Part shown: piece after piece, positions 12,620 to 23,729 of the stretch
How the letters are laid out: each line of letters opens with the position of its first letter
Numbering within the stretch: position 1 is the stretch's first letter
NCBI GenBank assembly: GCA_948567375.1
Contig: OX419757.1
Location: forward strand, 32,488,001 to 32,552,000
DNA length: 64,000 bases
DNA from: Lunularia cruciata
Taxonomy: Eukaryota; Streptophyta; Marchantiopsida; Lunulariales; Lunulariaceae
Reading direction: 5' to 3'
Position numbers and translations under genes: made by a program
The notes under the pieces: generated by a model
The model's input: only the letters and a program-made list of their open reading frames with translations
What the model was told of the DNA's origin: nothing
Database searches by the model: none

Positions 12620-13878
12620 ATGAAGCGCAAATCGGCTCAGCTCGATTCGATTAGCAACTCCGCCGCTGCAGCAGTAGTGGTTGATTTGCACCAGAGTGGC
12701 TCTGGGTTAAAGGCTGGTAGTGGTAATTCTCTCGGGACTGTCCCTGTTGGAGGAGGCGCTGGTTCGGAGGTTTTGGACACGGACGTTATCCTGCCGGCGG
12801 TGTTGCCTTTTAAGCGCTCTCAGCTGCACGACAGATACCCGAAAGGATACAGTCGTGGTCGACACTGGAAGCACTTGAAGCAGATAATTCAGGCTGAGAA
12901 TTATCATTTGTACCCTCCGGACGAGCCGACCTGTATGTGCTCTGCTCATTCTTCTTGATGATTGTGAAACCATGGCGGCATGTTCGAGACCAGTTGTTTT
13001 GTATTAGGAAGCATGAATGAACCTGAATATTCATTTTCTGAAGAATAACCTAATTGTCGTGACTAGATTCTGCCAGAACATTATAGGAGATTTGCACAAA
13101 AGGTAGTGATTGCATCTTTGTGAGATTATGCGTGCTTTAGTCATCGAGCCTATCCTCGTCCTCAAATTGTAGAGTACGTTTAGCAGGTGATTCATGATTC
13201 AGCAGCAAACTTTCAGCACAAATCGCGTTTGTCAATAATGTCAAATATAGTGAGAGGCTAGAGCCTCGCCAGAAAATGTTACGACTTAGTGTAGCCTTCT
13301 AATTCAGTCAGTGTTTGGATTTAACAGACGTCAGCATCGAGGCTCCCCCTTCAATGTACCCTGCTAAGAAGTTTTGTGATCTAAGTGGCTTCGAGGTATG
13401 GATCTCCGCTATCGTTAGTTGGTGATGGGAAACACACATGTTTTTGAGAGGAAGTATTTCACAATGCTCTCACTGTTGACTGGAGGGAGGAATTCCTAAT
13501 CAATATTGAAACTGACGAGCTTCTTCTTGGCTAAAAGTACCAGGACGCGGCTTTTATTAAAATTTCTGTTTGTTTTGCTGTAACCGCTTATGGGAGCATT
13601 GGTTGATGCTTGAGAAAAACATTTATTTTCTACTATATATACGTCCTGGGTTTTGGGGTTTAGCCTTAGGTTTAGGTTTGAGATGAAAGACATTAGTAGA
13701 GGAGAAAATGATTCTCTTGCCACTCACTGTGAGATGTTATGTGCAGGCACCTTATACAGATCCAAGGACCAAGTTGAGATATGCCAACGCTGAGGTTTTC
13801 AAAAGAATACGATCACTGCCAGATGAATTTATTCAAGGTTACCTTGCACTTAGAAATGCAGCGGTGATCATCAAGTAA
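12620..13878 (+). CDS. INO80 complex subunit C / Ies6 homologue (3 exons)
   Basis: Predicted nuclear subunit of the INO80 chromatin remodeller. Exons are 12620-12932, 13328-13395 and 13747-13878, giving 170 residues. Both introns (395 and 351 bp) have GT..AG ends and keep phase. The first 65 or so residues are Ser/Ala/Gly-rich and poorly conserved. Residues about 68-104 carry the family block with YPKGYSRGRHWKHLKQIIQ. The tiny middle exon encodes the S.EAPPSMYPAKKFCDLSGFE part. Exon 3 encodes the YL1_C-type motif, including APYTDPRTKLRYANAEVFK and ending LALRNAAVIIK. All blocks occur in the order known from plant and animal Ies6/INO80C proteins, and length is normal for plants. The first ATG of the open frame is taken as the start. 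The stop lies 60 bp before the MutS2 start codon. Confidence 0.9.
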
Positions 13879-13938
13879 TAATCGGGGGGTCATTCACTAT
13901 ATACCGCAGCGTCAAATTCGTTTCCTGCTGAATTGGGA
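13879..13938 (+). other. 60-bp spacer between two same-strand genes
   Basis: Only 60 bp separate the stop codon of the Ies6/INO80C gene from the first ATG of the MutS2 frame. This is too short to hold both a normal plant 3' UTR with poly(A) signals and a separate promoter plus 5' UTR. Transcripts must therefore overlap, be shared, or MutS2 must start elsewhere. Confidence 0.8.
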
Positions 13939-16900
13939 ATGGGAATGGCAGTGGCTTTATTGTTTGGCGGTATTCCCAATCCGCAAGGGAGTTACTGCTC
14001 ACCGCAACAAAGATATCTGTGTAGAGCGCCAGGACCTTACGGGACGAGATCAAGTTCACAATTTTCTCCTTTACGCCCACGCAACTACCATTGTTGTAAA
14101 CGATTCCTCTCTGGCCAGTGTCACAGAAATAAAGGATTCCTTTCTAGCGCGGAGACCTATAGACTTAGAGTAATCATTTGTAGTGGATCCACTTCACATT
14201 CAATAAATTTCCTATCCAGCTCAAGATCTCCGTGTGTACATGGACCCAATGGTCATCCATGGCTGCTGCATACCCGAGCCCTTCTGGAACAAAGAGAAGG
14301 AGCAGATCAATTATCATCTTCGGGTGATGAGTTTGATATGATTGACTCGGAGGTGGATTCTGAAGAAGATGTTGATGACGGGTACATAATTCAAGAGTCT
14401 TTGAATCTTTTTGAATGGCCTGCAATCTGCGATCAAGTTGCCCAGTTCACCTCAACTCCTATGGGTTCTTCACTTGCAAAGGATGGAAATCTAAATATTG
14501 GTTCCACGCAAAAGCAGAGCGAAGAACTACAGGACCAAACTGCCGCTGCAATAGCATTGGCTAAACCCCTCGATTTTTCAGGTATAGAAAACCTCCAGGG
14601 CATCATAGGAGATGCCCTATCAGGTCATGTGTGCCAGATCAGGGATCTTACCAATGTAAGGTCAACCCTTATAGGTATTCAGCATGTTTATGAACAACTA
14701 TGTGGTTCGTCTTCTGAGTCCGACAACGCGAAACTTTCTTCGCTACAAAAGCTCATATCAGGTTGCGACTTGTGCTCTGACTTGGTGCACGAGATTGAAC
14801 ATTGTGTAGATAGTACCCTTGAGACAGTCCTTGATAGGGCAAGCCCTGCTCTGGCAGCTGCAAGACTTAGCAGGAAAGCAAACATGAGGGCCCTTGAATC
14901 ACTACTGAAAGAGAGCGCTACGTGGGTTGTGCAACAAGGCGGTATGGACTCTGTGGTTGTCACTCGTCGACGAGCTCGTTCTTGTATTGCAGTGAGGTCC
15001 TCTCACAAAAATCTTCTTCCTGGAGGGTTAACTCTGGATGTAAGCAATACAGGCACCACTTCTTTTATGGAGCCAGAACCTGCGCTAGGCCTGAATAACG
15101 AGGAAATGCGACTTGCTGGAGTAGAGAAGGCCGAAGAACTTGCCGTGCTGAGAGCTCTTACGATGAAATTGGTAGACAGAGCGGAGCTGATAATGGATCT
15201 CATGGGGAGGATCATAATCATAGACCTGGCCTGTGCGAAGGGTTCTCACGCAAGGTGGCTAGAGTCTGTCCGGCCCTCTTTCCTCGGAGACTCGACGCTT
15301 TATTTCGCTGGTAAGTCAGAAACACCGCGTGACGAGTTGATGGTTGACATTGATGGGATACGACATCCCCTCTTACTGGGGTCTGTGCTCCCCAACTTAC
15401 CTGTCACTGAAAGAATAGGTTTTATGAGACCAATTGCTTCAAGACCTCCATCGGGATCCAAACCAGAAGCAATTTCAGAGACTCCTGCTCCGACGAAACG
15501 TCCTGTTCCTGTCGATATCAAAGTCCAGTCAAAAGTCAGAGTGGTTACAATAACTGGACCAAACACAGGAGGAAAGACCGCCACCCTGAAGACATTGGGT
15601 GTGGCTGCCTTGATGGCAAAAGCCGGGTTGTTTCTTCCAGCTGTTGGTCAACCGAAGCTTCCCTGGTTTGACATCGTCTTGGCTGATGTGGGAGATGAAC
15701 AGGTATTTTTCACTAATATTATTATTGTTCTTGACAGTTCATGTGAATTTCGTCACAGTTTTGCTTGGTTAGGGATGTGGAACTAAATTCATGGTCTAAG
15801 TAACTCAGGAGGGACTTAATGTTTTCTGTGGCAGTCACTCGAGCGAAGCTTATCGACATTTAGCGGTCATATCCGCCGTCTGCGTTCAATTCTGGAGACA
15901 TCCACTTCTCATTCTCTTGTTCTCCTGGATGAGATTGGAGGTGGGACAGACCCAACCGAGGGTGCAGCACTGGCAACTGCAGTTCTGAGACACCTCTCAT
16001 CGAAAGTTCGACTTTGCATTGCCACTACCCACAGCGCAGAACTGAAGGTCCTGAAGGATGAAGATACAAAATTTGAAAATGCTTCTGTTGAGTTCGATAT
16101 CAAAACACTCAGACCCACGTACAAAGTGTTGTGGGGAATCGCTGGACAATCCAATGCATTGGATATTGCTGAGTCTTTGGGATTCGACAAGGAGGTCTTA
16201 AGTCGTGCAAGAGACCTTCTGGTGAAGATGAAGCCTTCTCAGCTTGGTGTTCGGACTATGGAACTACTGGTGCCTCTTGTTAAGCAGCGGGATGAACAGC
16301 TTGAACGTGCTAGACAAGCTTTCGACGTTCTTGCTAAAGCTAAAGAGCTACACAATGAGGTGAGCCTCCTCTGAAATAGCTGCAACTTTCGTGTTTAGCT
16401 CGCATAACAAGACCTCACTTCCAGATCTTGGTGTCGAGACGCTAAGACAACTCAGAATTCATGAGAACGAATCAAGTTTAGTTCTGTCGTATATCCAATT
16501 ACACAACATGTCGTCTGAGTGACGAGGTCTAATTTAGAGTGAGTAGAGTCAGTGTTGCCAGTGGGCCGGGTTCAGACGAATAGGTCAGTCTTTGTCCTTG
16601 AAATCTTTGCTCGCAGATGCAGACTTGCATAGCTGAGTCCCTGGTTTGATTTCTTTGTTACTCACTGGGATGAATGATGAATAATGGCAGCTAAGTGTAG
16701 CAGCAGCAAATCTACCTAAGCGAGAAACTTCTTCGAAGCGGATTATAGCGCAAGCCATTGACGAAGATGTTGCAAAAGCTAAGTCGGAAATGGAGCGGAT
16801 TATCGAAAGATTTCAAGAAGCACACGAAAAAGATGACCCACCTTCCATCAAAGAAGTACATGCTGAGATTGTTTCAATCGTGGAGAAGTATTCACTAGAG

Positions 16901-18749
16901 AAGGAATTGAGCGGAGCTTTGGCATTTTTACCTGCAGTAGCTAGAAGTTCCAAGGGTGTTCTGGATCGCACTCCGGCAGCTGAAACGTTGACTGTGGGAG
17001 AGGTTGTTGTCGTCAGGAGATTGGGTAAAACACCAGTCACTGTGGTTGAAATACCACAAGACACTGAATTCTTGACGGTGCAACTGGGTAGCTTGAAAAT
17101 GCAGGTAAAGGCGAGCGAAGTGATCAGAGCTCGCAACTTTGGATCTAATGTTACCTTGAAGTCAAGTGAGCAGGTATGCTCTTCTCGACGTTCCCTTTGG
17201 TACCTGACATGGGCAATTCTTTTCAGTCAGTTGAATTCCTCCAAGGTTGCAAGTCTCACTTTTAGGAAATAATGAGGTGTGTAGCGCGATTTAAGAATAT
17301 TGCTGGTCCTTCTATCTTTTTGGTAGTCTCTCTATGCTTCCCGAAGAATTCTTCCTGATACTCGGAGGTTTCTATGTCGTACTGTGCTACATCGTTTACT
17401 TCCTTCTGTACAGGATTTCCTAGTTGTTTGAACTTGCATGCGCTTAGTTACTTAGATTTGCATGTGATTAGTTTGCTTCGGTTTTGTCGTAAGTGGGTCT
17501 GGATTCTACGAACGGTTTCTGCTCTCATTGCACATTTCATTTGTCATAATTTATTAATTTATTTTATTTTCCTTTATTTATTGCTTTTCATTCATTTACT
17601 TCCCTACTTCTTTCCATAACAAAAGTAACTACAGTGCATGCCATTTTACCACTTACATGGAACTGACAGCTATATTGAATTTACCCATCATACCAAGATG
17701 ACGACGTCAGAGTCATGTCCTGTGCTGCATGTCTACGTTGGTACGAAATTGTTCTAGCAGCGGGCTTTTTAAGCTTTTGATCACTCGATGTATCCATCAC
17801 TCACGTTGTCTCTTATAATATCGTTCTAGCACTTGTACCCTTTGGTGAGGTTATGCTGAAAGATCAGACTTTTAGTCATAGCTTTGCGACAATCATAGTT
17901 TGACATTTATCCTTTCTCTACATTGACCATGATGAGTATCCTCTTACACAAAATAGCCGTAACTGAAAGCTTGTGTAGTTCGGTTACGGTTTTTGACTTA
18001 TCGGTTTAAATATCGTAGCACTCATGCTAGCCTCTGTCACACTTTGAAACTAACTTTCAGAGTCATGAACCTTCTAGTAGCGTCAAGGTTTGTTGAATTT
18101 GTGACCTTTCCGTCGAAATTTACCGGGAGCAGATCAGTACTCAGTGTACTGATCTGCTCAAAATAGCAATTTAGATCCACCAAAATAGCAGTGAAAGTGA
18201 TTGTCCTTATTTCTATTTGATGTGGACCTATACGGTTGGGGGTTGTAGTGGTACTAAAGTGTTTCTCTAAGTGGAATTCCCACTTAGAGAAACATATTAG
18301 ACAAAAAACGCTATTCTTAAATGTGACGTGTCATTTGGCAGTGGACTGAGACGTTGAATGATCACACTTCTTCATGCCGCAGTCCAGCCGCAGTGTACTA
18401 ACTTGATGCCCGTTCTTTGCAGGTATCTTACAAAACCAACTCTAAGCAGCAGTTGAGAGCTCAAGCCATTGGTACAGAAGTGACAGACTCTGAAAACTTT
18501 GAAGTTGCGGTGCAAACATCCAGAAACACAGTGGATCTGCGAGGCATGAGAGTGGATGATGCCATGCGGGAGCTAAACATGGTTCTGTCTACTAAGAGGC
18601 CAAAGTCCGTCTTGTTTGTTGTTCATGGTGTTGGAACAGGCGCAGTTAAAGAAGCCGCATTACAAGCTTTGCGGAAGCATCCTTATGTCTCCAAGTTTGA
18701 GGAAGAAAGTTTAACGAACGCAGGTTGCACCATTGTGTATATCAAGTAG
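13939..18749 (+). CDS. MutS2-family protein, probably plastid-targeted (4 exons)
   Basis: MutS2 proteins are DNA- or ribosome-associated ATPases ending in an Smr nuclease-type domain; plants carry organelle versions. Exons are 13939-15702, 15835-16359, 16691-17173 and 18423-18749, all with GT..AG introns in phase 0, giving about 1032 residues. Residues 1-130 are rich in Ser, Arg and Cys with few acids, like a transit peptide, followed by an acidic patch. The conserved core starts near residue 153. Walker A (GPNTGGKT) is at 540-547; the ABC-type signature S.FSGH comes just after intron 1; Walker B LVLLDEIGGGTDP lies at about 616-628, followed by the ATTHS H-loop. A coiled-coil stretch follows. 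Exon 4 carries the Smr domain (VDLRGMRVDDA from about 961, then VHGVGTG). An alternative ATG at about residue 134 would remove the transit region. Length exceeds the 800-900 residues I recall for flowering plants because of the long N-terminus. Confidence 0.9.
18127..18159. repeat. Perfect hairpin in MutS2 intron 3
   Basis: A 14-bp arm, GAGCAGATCAGTAC at 18127-18140, is followed by a 5-nt loop and its exact reverse complement at 18146-18159. It lies in the 1249-bp intron (17174-18422). A perfect short-loop palindrome in an intron fits a template-switch mutation. A microRNA-like or regulatory role is not supported by length. Confidence 0.85.
18260..18294. repeat. Second perfect hairpin in MutS2 intron 3
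   Basis: A 15-bp arm at 18260-18274 (TGTTTCTCTAAGTGG) pairs exactly with 18280-18294 around a 5-nt loop. It lies about 100 bp from the first hairpin and has the same geometry, although the sequences are unrelated. Confidence 0.85.
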
Positions 18750-21700
18750 ATTCTGCACCTGTTATGCTCAGTTCCGCACTGATTGTCTCATGCGAGTTAA
18801 AGTGATGATGTAGCGGTACTCACCCACATGAAGCCGGACCTATTTGCGTGTTTCAAAATTTGAAGCACCGTGTTGAGCGAGGGAATCTAGGTGATATGGT
18901 CCTGTTGGCGGGTGTGACTGGGCGCGAGTGCTATCTTCATGATTTAAAAGGTTTAGTTAAGGCTGTAATTTCATCTAGAAGTTCTAAGGAGTGCATTACT
19001 CCTAGAATATGTTATCAGGTTCAGTGCCGTTGGCGCTCACAATGTCTGAATGAAATCAGGTCGTGCATTCGATCAAATGAGATTTATAGGTTCTTTACTG
19101 AGGATAGTAATTGTGGCCACTCGGCAAGCTCGAAATTGGCATTTACTTGGAGATCGTGACGATTTTATCAATTTTCAAGTAATGAGCTGGAGCTTGCAAA
19201 AAATGTATAATTAGAGTTTTAGGTTTTTATCTCGAGAAGTACGCTTGATTCACTGAAACCTTTCGTGCGTTTTAAATGTTAAGCTCTGAACAATCTACCG
19301 AGCAAATTGTACAGCCGGTTTGCAGACTTATGGTAGTAATTTGGTGAAAGAGCTTTCCTTCACTTTTTATCGCGTCTGCATAGGATTTCTAAACTTTAAC
19401 CATCGTCCAAAGCGTTTCAACCTGGTAGTGGTCAACCACGTTGAACTAATTTTAGGCTCCTTTTACAGTTCATGATCAAACAGAAGTTTTACGTGGGTGC
19501 CTTTGTCTCTAACTACCCTTTGACAGGTATCTTGTTTCCAGCTATGTGGAGATTAAAGCCAAACTTTAGGCAGATAAGTATCACCGGCCGTGCATGTAGA
19601 GCCGGATGGGACTATGCACCTCATGTTGGAGCGTGTACCTTAGTCTCGGTGATTTGCGTTTTTCTTACTTAGACTAGCTTGTTTTGGCCGCGCTCAAATC
19701 AGGGGGATCTTAAGTGGATTTATTACAATTAAGACCCCCACTTTATACACATTGCATTGAATCTCGTTGAAGTTGCCGTGTTTGTTTGAACACAGGTGGA
19801 TTCGTACCTAGCAGTTCTGGGTTCCCCTTTAGATTGTATACCATGTTTTGTGGTAGGTAGTTTTGCAACTTTATCGCATAATGTGTACTTTGTTCTGTCA
19901 TCCTGTCTGTACCAGAGCACACTGACGAGCCTTAAGCTTGCAATCTATCCAAAGCACATTGACGCGTCGACATATCCTCAGGCTGCACTCAGATTGATTG
20001 ATTGCTTTCGAAGACATACATTTGAACCTCCAAATCCAACTGAAAAAGTCTTACATAAGACTTCTAGACTACATCATATTGAGGATTTTGCAAAGGTATG
20101 ACCACTTCTTCCTTGCAAACATCGTTCGTTGTCGTGGTGCATGTCTGAAGCCTGACATGTACGGTTCAACATGTTAGGGAGTTCAGAGTCGGCAAATTCC
20201 CCGCAAAAATGTAGAGGCCGTAACCGTAAAATGAAGAAGCACCACCAGAACTTGTTCGATTCCAGAATCCTATTGAGTCTGAATAGGATTCAAACTGGAG
20301 ACGCTTCCAATATGTATTAGGGGTTTCAAATCTCGACCTGACAGATTCCTATGGGTGATATAGGCTTACCCCGTAAGACTCAGTACAAAAGTTATGCGCG
20401 TTATGAAAGTCTTGGGAGTTTTCAGTTTAGGAAATTATTCAATTATATCATGGTCTCCATTCTAGATAGAATTATTAAATATATTATATAATAGTTGATA
20501 TTGGGTCCATGTTTGTCAATTAAAAAATAAAATCAAGAGAAGGTCCGGACAAGAGAAGGCTTCCATTAATGACTTCATAAATTTATTTCAGTTATAATTT
20601 CGTTGTCCATAAAACTTCAAAAAAATCATAATTTTACCTATAATAATAATCCATATATTTCCTTCAGGATGTCAACGGGCTACAAAAAAGCTAATTTGAA
20701 ACCCCCTGTTAAATATTATATCCGACCAATGTACTCGCTCGCCAGGTACTGGATTTTCTCGAAGGATAGACCCCTCCGATTGTAACTTTGAGAGAATCAA
20801 AGTGCTTGGAGGTAAGGCTGCTTTGTACAATTCACTTCCTGTGATTACCACCATTGAAATCTTCGTACTACTCAAGCTACTTTCAAGGAGTGTACTGTGA
20901 AAAGGCGATTACACATCTTCTCTCCTGGTCCAACTAGGAATTTGACTTTTGTTCTGAACACAACGCGTAACCTTAACCTAATTATGTTCTACAACAGCAT
21001 TCAAAATTAATTAAACTGGGACCCAACTAATCACGGGTAAACTTGTCATTGTTGAAAGCTGCCACGTTTGTTTAGATACCGAGGATTGAAGTGTAGACGG
21101 GTTTTGCCAACTGCGTGTCTCCGCGTGTACTCTGCTTAGTGGACTGGGACCTCGCAAGGAAACGCTAGGAAATTCCGCGCGAACGAGAGTCAACGTTTTA
21201 ACTTCTATCTTTTCTATAGGTGTTTTCATCCAAGACTTGATCCACTACTTTGACGACTTCTATCAATATTGTAATCAGGTGAGTTGAGAGTATCCTCTGG
21301 GGGAGCAAATAAGTAAGATATCCGTATTGCATCGCGTATGATAGCATTTCAGTTATGATCCAAGCTGTCTTGATACAAGTCATACACCATAGTTGGCAAC
21401 ATATTTGCCAAAATCTATCGAGCTCCTAAAATCCTGACCAAGCTTCTGAAAATGTTCGAGGTTCATCCCAGATGGACTCGTCCATTCCTTCGGTTGTGTA
21501 ATTACAGATTTCCTCGTGCACCTCGGATCAGTTGACAGTCCTCTTATTAGATGTTACAATTGCGATCAGTCTCAGCCTATATCGACAGAATAAATCATAT
21601 AGTCTTCGGATCCGCTTGTAGAAGTTTCCTGCGTTTCCTTCAATTGTCTACAACTTGGTAAGCGGGAGTACAGCACTGCTCCAGCAGATGCAACTTGGCA

Positions 21701-22090
21701 GCTAGTGTATAACCTACCGAAACAAGACCCAACGTCGTTATCTGCATATGGAAGAATTCTGTAATTTTCTCTCGTAGACAGTTGAAGAATCTTCGATTGA
21801 GCATGTTCATCTCAGCGAATCTTTTGAGCAAATTCGTTACTTCGAGGGGATGTTGAATGTCTCATACATTTGAATCTGGACGAGCTCAATGTGCGTATTA
21901 CACCAATATTAGCTTCTTCTTGTGGTCATTACATAGCCCTGGATTAGTCTGATGCAGCGGTGGTTCCTTCTTTTACATATCCTTCTGGGCGAGAAATGTG
22001 AAACATCGGTGGCTTTGCCCGTCGGTTGACCGTCGCAATGGCTTAGCTCACGAGCATGCACAGTTTTAGCTAAGCCGACTGGTGCATTCT
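18750..22090. other. Intergenic stretch downstream of MutS2
   Basis: The first few hundred bases should contain the MutS2 3' UTR. Beyond that I see no gene. Open frames at 18848-19159 and 19796-20101 (+) have no recognisable domain. AT content rises sharply around 20.4-20.7 kb. Confidence 0.5.
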
Positions 22091-23330
22091 CCTACAATCT
22101 GTTTACGAACATAAATTCCAGTCGTGCTGCAGATTCTGTAGTGGCGTCCATGAATAAAGTTGCCATATCTTGTGATATGCGAATTAGTTTATCCTCTAGT
22201 ACAACCTTCTCCTGCAATTGGCGTATCACAGAATGTCTGATGTTCAGCAAATCTCTCATTATAAGTTCTCGGATTCTATCAAAGATTCCGATTGGCTGCG
22301 GGAACCCCAAGAATGCCTTTCCCGTAAGACGATGAAAATCAGAGTAATATCCTTTCACCAAGCGACTCGAAGTCTTTCCCAGTTCACCTTCCTATCTACA
22401 ATTCGTCTCTATATACTTGACAGTGAACCAATCATGTAATTTTCCTGTGACTGGAATCACACCTCTTCGATGCCTCACAAATAGCTCGTGACCTCGAAGT
22501 ACATGTTCGTCTTCCTCACAATGTTACTGTCACTTTTATCTCTTGCCGAATTATATCAGGTGCTCGGATTTCATCACCAGAACATGGACTTCAATCACCT
22601 TTCTCAAACTTAATATCCTTAACAGTCTGAAATAATTTTAAGTCCTTGATGGGTTTTGAAAGCTTGTCAAAATCTTGAATCTCTAGTGTCTCTTCCAGAA
22701 AGATTGCTGTTGGAGCCCATGAGACCCTGGTAGTATGAATGGTTCCAATAACTCCTGACGCATGTACTCCCTGATTCGGCAGAAAGCTCTTGCGCGTAGC
22801 GCGTCCGGCGGATTCAGATTGCGCAAACCACCGTACGCGGAGACTTTCCGCGGAACCAGCTATCACACACCAGTATGAAGACGAACATTTTAAGAATCAA
22901 TTGTGAGATTCTTGGCTGCCATTGACAGTGCTGTCAGTCAATCGCGCAGGGTACGCGGAGCAGGCATTGTACGCGGAGCACGCTCTTCGTTTTACTGAGT
23001 GGTAAAAGAGCCTGGTGTGGGGCGTAGGAAAACGATATGGTTATACACCATCAAGCTTACCCATGACATCCATTGATCCATGATGATGGTCGACTGTGTC
23101 CATCCAGATCTTATCATGACATTATGAGGCATGATGGATGATCCATGATAACATGATGAGTCTGAGCAGTCATATTCCGGTAGTCTACGGTCATGCCATG
23201 GATAGTTTCCTTTTGGTTCGGCCCTGAAACCGCTTCGGAAGTTAAGGTCCGTTTCTGACAAGACCAAGATTTTTTGACCGGGTAACGGAAGAGCCTCAGG
23301 TTTATGATATCGATACTTTTTATATTCCAA
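21640..23330 (-). other. Run of minus-strand open fragments, unassigned
   Basis: Four minus-strand open pieces follow one another: 23330-22992, 22866-22591, an unlabelled open piece within about 22400-22515, and 22361-22092; a weaker one lies at 21831-21640. The third and fourth read like real protein (RGHELFVRHRRGVIPVTGK, then GKAFLGFPQPIGIFDRIREL) with balanced amino-acid use. They could be exons of a decayed gene. I considered a dynamin-stalk relationship, because of the GF/P..FE-like stretch, but found no GTPase motifs and cannot support it. Treat as an unknown, probably broken gene or capture fragment. Confidence 0.3.
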
Positions 23331-23344
23331 TAAATCTTTACTTT

Positions 23345-23407
23345 TGTTTTACCTTATTTTACATCAGTTGTCTCTCTCTTGTACGGCTTGATCGGTCTTC
23401 CCATTTT
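23345..23407 (+). repeat. Palindrome-headed repeat family, copy A (5'-truncated)
   Basis: Contains TTTTACCTT..TTGTCTCTCTCTTGTACGG followed by CTTGAT.GGTCTTCCCAT, matching the middle of the family core seen best at 36093-36200. The palindromic head is missing, and the match fades after 23407. Confidence 0.6.
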
Positions 23408-23597
23408 TCCACCTCTTTTGATGAGTTCCTTCTCTCTATAATTTTCTTGATCTACCGTTCACGTACATATTCAACTGTAAACGTGTTGCACTTGGCAATT
23501 AGCATTTCTAGGTGTCTTTTTCATTCTCAATAACCGTTTATGTTCACATTAGCTTTCCCTAAACTGAAAATTAAGGTTGTAGTGCAAACAGATACGA

Positions 23598-23655
23598 GAG
23601 AGACTCAATACACTTGTATATTTTTCATTTTTCTATATATATTGGAGTAGGATTA
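23598..23655 (+). repeat. Left LTR fragment of the copia element
   Basis: Matches 25809-25864 over about 55 bp, including ACTCAATACACTTGTATA and the ATATATTG string. The LTR presumably continues to about 23715, just before the primer-binding site; its 5' part is not detectable. Confidence 0.6.
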
Positions 23656-23718
23656 GTGCCCAGCCACCATTCTTTGGTGAACTTTGGTATTTCCACCTCT
23701 CATTTTACACCCTAAATA

Positions 23719-23729
23719 TGGTATCAGAG
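23719..23729 (+). other. Primer-binding site (initiator-Met tRNA type)
   Basis: TGGTATCAGAG matches the standard plant LTR-retrotransposon primer site TGGTATCAGAGC for tRNA-iMet, except that the next base is T. It marks the start of the internal region and the plus orientation of the copia element. Confidence 0.8.

Noticed and set aside
12268-12630. 120-codon minus-strand open frame
   Set aside because: It overlaps the GC-rich promoter and start of the Ies6/INO80C gene, has competing open frames on both strands and matches no family.
21640-22866. Dynamin-like gene
   Set aside because: A stretch vaguely resembles a dynamin stalk, but no GTPase motifs were found and the alignment could not be extended.
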